Shown here one piece after another: positions 6,380-10,046 of a DNA stretch of 10,046 bases (position 1 is its first letter; each line of letters starts with the position of its first letter). The DNA comes from Bacteroidota bacterium. GTDB taxonomy: Bacteria > Bacteroidota > Bacteroidia > Flavobacteriales > Flavobacteriaceae. Both the position numbers and the translations under genes were made by a program. Location of the stretch: assembly GCA_018656255.1 (NCBI GenBank), contig JABHYI010000136.1, positions 1 through 10,046 of the forward strand, read 5' to 3'. The notes under the pieces are model-generated. The model made no database searches and had not been told where the DNA came from. It saw only the letters and a list, made by a program, of their open reading frames with translations.

Positions 6380-6625
6380 TTACTTTACCTGAGATTTTTT
6401 TCTTCTCTTTACCAATGTTAACACAACCCCTACCGCTATCAAAACTAAAGAAGGGTAAAAAGTAAGCAGCGTTAAAAGACCAAAAACCAACCCATTACCC
6501 GCATCTATAATAGACAAGGCATCTAAAGCTATTACTATTAATAATGGAGCTGATCCAAAAAACAAAAGGCAAAGGCCCACTTGCAGTACTTTATGTAGAT
6601 TATTCCAGAAAAGCTTTACACGCAT
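6380..6625 (-). CDS. Small two-helix membrane protein of unknown function
   Basis: I do not recognise this protein. From the ATG at 6625 it has 81 residues: a basic N-terminus (MRVKLFWNNLHK), a membrane helix at about 14-36, a short loop (LSIIDAGNG, 37-45), a second helix at about 47-72 and a basic tail (VKRRKK, 72-77). By the positive-inside rule both ends face the cytoplasm. The frame can be extended to a GTG at 6685. The ATG is preferred because a -7-like TATCTTTA lies on the minus strand at 6655-6662, and the GTG would sit only 17 bases from the rpsT terminator. It converges on coaD with a 37-base gap. The clean hydrophobic pattern and lack of interruptions suggest a real gene, but no motif gives a function. 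Confidence 0.6.
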   Translation of the reverse strand: MRVKLFWNNLHKVLQVGLCLLFFGSAPLLIVIALDALSIIDAGNGLVFGLLTLLTFYPSLVLIAVGVVLTLVKRRKKSQVK

Positions 6626-6654
6626 AGCTTGTTTTTTTATGTACACTATTACAT

Positions 6655-6662
6655 TAAAGATA
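6655..6662 (-). promoter_or_regulatory. Possible -7 box for the small membrane protein
   Basis: The minus strand reads TATCTTTA, the same one-base variant of TAnnTTTG as in the coaD candidate, 29 bases upstream of the ATG at 6625. No -33 element was found. Confidence 0.25.
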
Positions 6663-6702
6663 CTCCTAATTATCTGATTAAGCACCAGTAAAAAAAATAG
6701 GG

Positions 6703-6744
6703 CACAAAAAAACTCCGCTAGTTTCCTAGTGGAGTTTTTTTGTG
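6703..6744 (-). terminator. Intrinsic terminator of the tRNA-Glu-rpsT transcript
   Basis: This is a near-perfect hairpin: the arms CACAAAAAAACTCCGCTAG (6703-6721) and CTAGTGGAGTTTTTTTGTG (6726-6744) pair fully, with one G-U pair and a TTTC loop. It lies 15 bases after the rpsT stop codon. The A and T runs on both arms would make it work on either strand. Confidence 0.9.
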
Positions 6745-6759
6745 TAAGTTAAAATCAAC

Positions 6760-7011
6760 TTATAGCGCAGCTACGTGCTTAGCCATGTTAGATTTTAAGT
6801 TAGAAGCTTTATTATTATGTATAATATTTTTCTTAGCTAACTTATCAATCATACCGTTGATAGAAGGCAATGTCTTCTCTGCTTCTTTTTTGTCTTCAAG
6901 TTCTTGAAAACGCTTCATCGCATTACGAGCTGTTTTGTGTTGGTAACGATTAAGTAAACGTTTTGTTTCGCTACTTCTAATTCTCTTTAATGCTGACTTG
7001 TGATTTGCCAT
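6760..7011 (-). CDS. rpsT: 30S ribosomal protein S20
   Basis: S20 is a small basic helical-bundle protein that binds 16S rRNA in the body of the 30S subunit. The product has 83 residues, close to the usual 84-88, and begins with the typical MANHKSALKRIRSSETKRLL. A Lys/Arg-rich helical sequence follows (NRYQHKTARNAMKRFQ), with NNKASNLKSNMAKHVA near the end. The frame remains open upstream to 7137, but that extension runs through the tRNA-Glu gene and is not coding; MANHKS is the correct start. The leader is AT-rich without a Shine-Dalgarno site. The gene lies 23 bases behind tRNA-Glu on the same strand and seems to share its promoter (7127-7157), with a terminator directly downstream. Confidence 0.97.
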   Translation of the reverse strand: MANHKSALKRIRSSETKRLLNRYQHKTARNAMKRFQELEDKKEAEKTLPSINGMIDKLAKKNIIHNNKASNLKSNMAKHVAAL

Positions 7012-7034
7012 AATTGTTTTTATTAACTTTTTTG

Positions 7035-7106
7035 TAGTCCGTAGGGGAATCGAACCCCTGTTACATGGATGAAAACCATGCGTCCTAACCCCTAGACGAA
7101 CGGACC
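7035..7106 (-). tRNA. tRNA-Glu (anticodon UUC)
   Basis: On the minus strand this 72-base gene folds as a complete cloverleaf. The acceptor is GGTCCGT with ACGGACT, having a G-U pair at the first position. The D arm is GTCT...AGGAC. The anticodon stem is CATGG/CCATG with loop TTTTCAT, so the anticodon is TTC. The T arm is AGGGG-TTCGATT-CCCCT, and the discriminator base is A. The 3' CCA is not encoded: CAA follows, so it must be added after transcription. It lies just upstream of rpsT. Confidence 0.96.
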
Positions 7107-7126
7107 GTTTGTTTTTAATTCGGCTG

Positions 7127-7157
7127 CAAAAATACAAACATTTTTATATGCTACAAA
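7127..7157 (-). promoter_or_regulatory. Promoter of tRNA-Glu and rpsT
   Basis: On the minus strand, TTTG (7154-7157), a 19-base spacer and TATTTTTG (7127-7134) match the Bacteroidota promoter consensus TTTG-N19-TAnnTTTG exactly. Transcription should start about 7120, some 14 bases ahead of the tRNA 5' end. This is the best promoter match in the window. Confidence 0.75.
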
Positions 7158-7184
7158 CCCTTTACAGACTTTTTTTAAAAAATT

Positions 7185-8657
7185 TTAATACGCCTTTGCA
7201 AACAATACTTTTCTAGCAGAAATGTTTCCTGTAACGATACACGTGCCCCCTTCATTATCAGTATCTAAGGGTATACAACGTATGGTTGCCTTGGTTTCTT
7301 TTTTTATTTTATCTTCTGTTTCAGAAGTGCCGTCCCAATGAGCAGAAATAAATCCTCCTTTTTCATTTAAGACTTTTTTAAATTCATCATAACTAGAGAC
7401 CTGTGTAGTATGCGCAGTTCTGTAGTTTATGGCCTTGGCAAATAAGTTGTCTTGAATTTCTTCTAAAAGTCCTTCTACTCTAGCAACAACAGCTGTTGTT
7501 TCAACAATCTCTTTGGTAAGTGTATCTCTTCTTGCCATCTCTACAGTTCCTTTTTCTAAATCTTTAGGACCAATAGCAATACGCAAAGGCACACCTTTAA
7601 GCTCATACTCGTTAAATTTCCAACCTGGTTTATGTGTATCTCTTTTGTCAAACTTAACACGCACTCCTTTGGCGCGCAAATCCTTCATTAAATTATTGGC
7701 AAGGTCACTTACCGCGTCAAACTGCTCATCATTTCTGTAAATAGGCACAATAACAACTTGATCTGGAGCGAGCTTAGGAGGTAATACTAGCCCATTGTCA
7801 TCACTATGTGTCATGATTAAAGCGCCCATTAAGCGGGTAGAAACACCCCAAGAGGTAGCCCAAACATATTCTTGTTTTCCTTCTTTATTTGCAAACTTCA
7901 CATCAAAGGCCTTAGCAAAATTTTGACCTAAAAAATGAGATGTTCCTGCCTGTAGTGCCTTTCCATCTTGCATTAATGCTTCGATACAATACGTTTCTAA
8001 AGCTCCTGCAAAACGTTCACTTTCTGTCTTTAAACCTTTAACAACAGGAACCGCCATATGATTTTCAACAAAATCTGCATACACATTCATCATTTGTTCA
8101 GACTCCGCAATGGCTTCATCTTTTGTGGCATGTGCCGTATGCCCTTCTTGCCATAAAAACTCTGTGGTGCGCAAAAACAAACGGGTACGCATTTCCCAGC
8201 GCACTACGTTAGCCCATTGATTAATTAAAAGTGGTAAATCTCTGTAAGACTGAATCCATTTTCTGTAGGTATCCCAAATAATAGTTTCAGAGGTTGGACG
8301 CACAATAAGCTCTTCTTCAAGCTTTGCTGTTTCATCAACCACAATACTTCCATCTTCTGCTGTTTTAAGCCTGTAATGTGTTACAACCGCACACTCTTTT
8401 GCAAAACCATCTACATGACTTGCTTCTTTACTGAAATATGACTTAGGTATAAATAAAGGAAAATACGCATTTTGATGTCCCGTTTCTTTAAACATTCTAT
8501 CGAGTTCGGCTTGCATCATTTCCCATATAGCAAAACCATAGGGCTTAATAACCATACAGCCACGAACACCACTATTCTCGGCAAGATCTGCCTTAATAAC
8601 TAGTTCGTTATACCATTTTGAATAATCCTCATCACGAGTTGTTAAGTTCTTAGCCAT
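7185..8657 (-). CDS. proS: Prolyl-tRNA synthetase, short archaeal/eukaryotic type
   Basis: The 490-residue class II synthetase charges tRNA-Pro with proline. It belongs to the short ProRS type of archaea, eukaryotes and some bacteria, which lacks the editing insertion of the long E. coli type. Visible are SKWYNELV (13-20), [19 protein letters not shown] (30-48; motif 1 region), VRPTSETI (119-126), [20 protein letters not shown] (153-172; motif 2), [14 protein letters not shown] (238-251) and [20 protein letters not shown] (271-290; motif 3). An anticodon-binding domain spans about 300-400, and the C-terminal domain ends in the family's terminal tyrosine (AKAY). In that last domain Cys461 and Cys473 are kept. 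The other pair of the four-cysteine zinc site seen in some homologues is replaced: HWDGTSETE, where WCG and ECE would carry cysteines. The ATG at 8657 gives the expected [16 protein letters not shown] opening. Confidence 0.97.
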   Translation of the reverse strand: MAKNLTTRDEDYSKWYNELVIKADLAENSGVRGCMVIKPYGFAIWEMMQAELDRMFKETGHQNAYFPLFIPKSYFSKEASHVDGFAKECAVVTHYRLKTAEDGSIVVDETAKLEEELIVRPTSETIIWDTYRKWIQSYRDLPLLINQWANVVRWEMRTRLFLRTTEFLWQEGHTAHATKDEAIAESEQMMNVYADFVENHMAVPVVKGLKTESERFAGALETYCIEALMQDGKALQAGTSHFLGQNFAKAFDVKFANKEGKQEYVWATSWGVSTRLMGALIMTHSDDNGLVLPPKLAPDQVVIVPIYRNDEQFDAVSDLANNLMKDLRAKGVRVKFDKRDTHKPGWKFNEYELKGVPLRIAIGPKDLEKGTVEMARRDTLTKEIVETTAVVARVEGLLEEIQDNLFAKAINYRTAHTTQVSSYDEFKKVLNEKGGFISAHWDGTSETEDKIKKETKATIRCIPLDTDNEGGTCIVTGNISARKVLFAKAY

Positions 8658-8692
8658 AGATTTGAGTTTGGCACAAATATTGTAAATATTGT

Positions 8693-8729
8693 TTTGATTA
8701 GTTTACTACGGCAAAACTAACTAAATTTA
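8693..8729 (+). promoter_or_regulatory. Possible promoter for the Tyr/Arg-rich lipoprotein
   Basis: TTTG (8693-8696), a slightly long 25-base spacer and TAAATTTA (8722-8729, one base off TAnnTTTG) lie 30 bases ahead of the ATG at 8759. It overlaps the proS promoter candidate on the other strand. Confidence 0.3.
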
Positions 8730-8739
8730 CCATGTTCAA
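8712..8739 (-). promoter_or_regulatory. Candidate promoter for proS
   Basis: The minus strand has TTG (8737-8739), 17 bases, then TAGTTTTG (8712-8719), an exact -7 match, leaving a leader of about 45-50 bases before the proS ATG at 8657. Confidence 0.4.
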
Positions 8740-8758
8740 CAATTAAAATACTACTGTT

Positions 8759-9766
8759 ATGCAAGCATCTTTTATTTCGTTAAAAAAAATAGTTCACCTA
8801 AGTGTTCTTAGTGTTATCGCGCTGCTTTTAAATGCTTGTGGAAGTTACCCACAAACTACTTTTGAAGACAGTAACACTAGCTACAATACTCAAAATACAA
8901 CACAAATCCAAGAGGTAGCGAAGGTACAGCCACCTAGTGATAGCTATTACAAACAATATTTTAATTCAAAAACAGAGGCTTACGGTGCCCTTGAACAAGG
9001 TAACGTATTTACAGATATTGACGCCTACACCACTACTGGAAGCATAGATAAGGATGGATACATCGTTGAACAACAAACCAAAGAAGAGGATGAATATGGC
9101 GCTTGGGGAGAAAACAGTAAAGATATTACAATAAACATTTATGATCATTCACCAATAGTACGCTGGAACCGCCCATACTGGTGGTACGGATCGGGTTGGG
9201 GATACGCATACAACTGGTGTAGTCCTTTTTGGGGGATTGGTTATGGTTGGGGATACCCTTATTATGGATACTATGGATGGGGCTATCCATACTACTATGG
9301 AGGGTATTATAATAATTTCTACAACCCTTACTACGGAAATCCATACAACGGATACGCATTTAGCAGAGGCAGAAGAAACTCAGATTACTATAGTGGTAGA
9401 TCATCTCTAAGAACAGATCGTTACTCCATGAGAGATGCCTCAAGAGGGGTTTCAATTGCCAGAACAAAAAACATAAGAAGAAGCACAAATAACATAACAG
9501 CTTCATCAAGCACTAGGGTTGCAAGAAAAGCCAGAACTGCAAGAAACAACCCCAAAAAAAGGTATTCTAGAAACGTAACTAACTATTCAAGTAGATCAAA
9601 CACAAACACTAGAAATAATAATCAAAACGCTAACCAAAGAAATACTAGTAATTACAACAGACAAAGTAGCAACAGAAGCAACACAAACTCTGCCCCTACA
9701 AGAAGAAGCTCTACCATTAATAGACCGACTACAAGAAACAGCGGATCTTCTCGTAAAAAAGGATAA
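8759..9766 (+). CDS. Lipoprotein with Tyr/Trp/Gly-rich core and Arg/Asn/Ser-rich tail
   Basis: I cannot assign a function to this 335-residue protein. It has a lipoprotein signal: basic SLKK, a hydrophobic stretch (about 11-24) and lipobox LLNAC with Cys27, followed by Gly-Ser, so export to the envelope is likely. Residues 28-135 are a moderately acidic, Thr/Gln/Asp-rich segment of mixed sequence. Residues 136-200 are dominated by Tyr, Trp and Gly, with GWGYPYY occurring at 163-169 and 173-179 (period 10). From about 203 to the end it is Arg/Asn/Ser/Thr-rich; after Asp226 I find no acidic residue, against about 20 Arg and 6 Lys. The tail is surely disordered and strongly basic. The frame is intact with ordinary AT-rich codons. 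It is divergent from proS (101 bases between starts) and closed by a terminator at 9812-9848. Roles in adhesion, matrix or envelope binding are guesses. Confidence 0.8.
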   Translation: MQASFISLKKIVHLSVLSVIALLLNACGSYPQTTFEDSNTSYNTQNTTQIQEVAKVQPPSDSYYKQYFNSKTEAYGALEQGNVFTDIDAYTTTGSIDKDGYIVEQQTKEEDEYGAWGENSKDITINIYDHSPIVRWNRPYWWYGSGWGYAYNWCSPFWGIGYGWGYPYYGYYGWGYPYYYGGYYNNFYNPYYGNPYNGYAFSRGRRNSDYYSGRSSLRTDRYSMRDASRGVSIARTKNIRRSTNNITASSSTRVARKARTARNNPKKRYSRNVTNYSSRSNTNTRNNNQNANQRNTSNYNRQSSNRSNTNSAPTRRSSTINRPTTRNSGSSRKKG

Positions 9767-9811
9767 GATATGACCCTAAATTATTAGTTTACGGGCATCT
9801 CCTTAGCTACA

Positions 9812-9848
9812 AAAAAAACCTCTCCATATGCTATGGAGAGGTTTTTTT
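9812..9848. terminator. Bidirectional intrinsic terminator between convergent genes
   Basis: The arms AAAAAAACCTCTCCATA (9812-9828) and TATGGAGAGGTTTTTTT (9832-9848) pair perfectly over 17 bases around a TGC loop. It lies 45 bases after the lipoprotein stop codon on the plus strand and 23 bases after the stop of the right-edge gene on the minus strand, so it likely ends both transcripts. Confidence 0.92.
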
Positions 9849-9871
9849 ACTTTTTAAATAACAGTTATGTG

Positions 9872-10046
9872 TTATCTCTTTAAACTAAAATGCCCTTTTA
9901 TCTCTTTTTGTATTCCTTGTTCTGTGTACTCTACTCTAAACCAATAATCACTCGATGGTAACGCATTACCGTTATAGGTTCCATCCCATCCTGGAGTTAA
10001 AGGACTAATTTGCTTCAAGAGTTTCCCGTAGCGGTCAAAGATGTAA
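9872..10046 (-). CDS. T9SS type B sorting domain-containing protein, C-terminal fragment
   Basis: Only the last 57 codons and the stop lie in the window; the rest is beyond the right edge. The fragment reads YIFDRYGKLLKQI, then PGWDGTYNGNALPSSDYWF, and ends KGHFSLKR before the TAA. This is the gliding-motility-associated (CHU_C, type B) C-terminal sorting domain: the 'FDRYGK', 'GWDGTYNG' and 'LPSSDYWF' blocks and the short basic end 'FSLKR' are typical. Proteins with this domain are exported through the Sec system and then across the outer membrane by the type IX secretion system. They are usually large surface or secreted proteins with repeats or adhesive and catalytic domains. The function of the upstream part cannot be known from here. 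Confidence 0.92.
   Translation of the reverse strand, partial: YIFDRYGKLLKQISPLTPGWDGTYNGNALPSSDYWFRVEYTEQGIQKEIKGHFSLKR

Noticed and set aside
7012..7137. N-terminal extension of the S20 frame by 42 residues
   Set aside because: It reads through the tRNA-Glu gene; the canonical MANHKSALKRIR start lies at 7011.
9240..9320. Tandem repeat or CRISPR-like array in the GWGYPYY coding segment
   Set aside because: The repetition is at protein level, with imperfect 30-base units that differ in codons. There are no identical repeats with unique spacers.
8966..9359. Minus-strand open frames opposite the Tyr/Arg-rich lipoprotein gene
   Set aside because: They are shadows of the biased codon use in the real gene, with no family features and no start context. 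The same holds for plus-strand frames opposite yaaA, the pseudouridine synthase and proS.

Overview
The window looks like ordinary chromosome from a marine-type member of the Flavobacteriaceae (Bacteroidota). It is AT-rich, gene starts mostly lack a Shine-Dalgarno sequence, and promoter candidates match the Bacteroidota pattern TTTG-N(17-23)-TAnnTTTG. The prolyl-tRNA synthetase is the short archaeal/eukaryotic-type form. The right edge encodes a type B sorting domain of the type IX secretion system, which is found only in this phylum. I see no insertion sequence, integrase, CRISPR array or other clear mobile DNA, and no multi-gene system that I would call new.

Layout from left to right: the start of a rhodanese-like gene (-, cut by the edge); a glutamine amidotransferase of the TrpG/PabA type (+); yaaA for peroxide stress (-); a lipoprotein resembling an alpha/beta-hydrolase but lacking the nucleophile serine (-); then a 20-base overlapping pair (-) of an RluA/RluD-family pseudouridine synthase and, upstream of it, a membrane-anchored PASTA protein. 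Divergent from this pair are ddl, D-alanine-D-alanine ligase (+), and coaD, phosphopantetheine adenylyltransferase (+). Next come a small two-helix membrane protein (-), rpsT (-) behind tRNA-Glu(UUC) on what appears to be one transcript, and proS (-). Divergent from proS is a Tyr/Trp/Gly-rich and Arg/Asn/Ser-rich lipoprotein (+). The window ends with the C-terminal end of a large secreted protein (-).

The genes are mainly housekeeping: folate/tryptophan precursor synthesis, cell wall precursor synthesis and sensing, coenzyme A, rRNA modification and translation. Two lipoproteins and one secreted-protein tail add a cell-surface component. Three strong hairpin terminators (about 1778-1819, 6703-6744 and 9812-9848) have A and T tracts on both sides and separate the units. 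The points most worth a second look are the apparently dead hydrolase lipoprotein, the low-complexity lipoprotein next to proS, and the inverted repeats sitting on two promoter regions.
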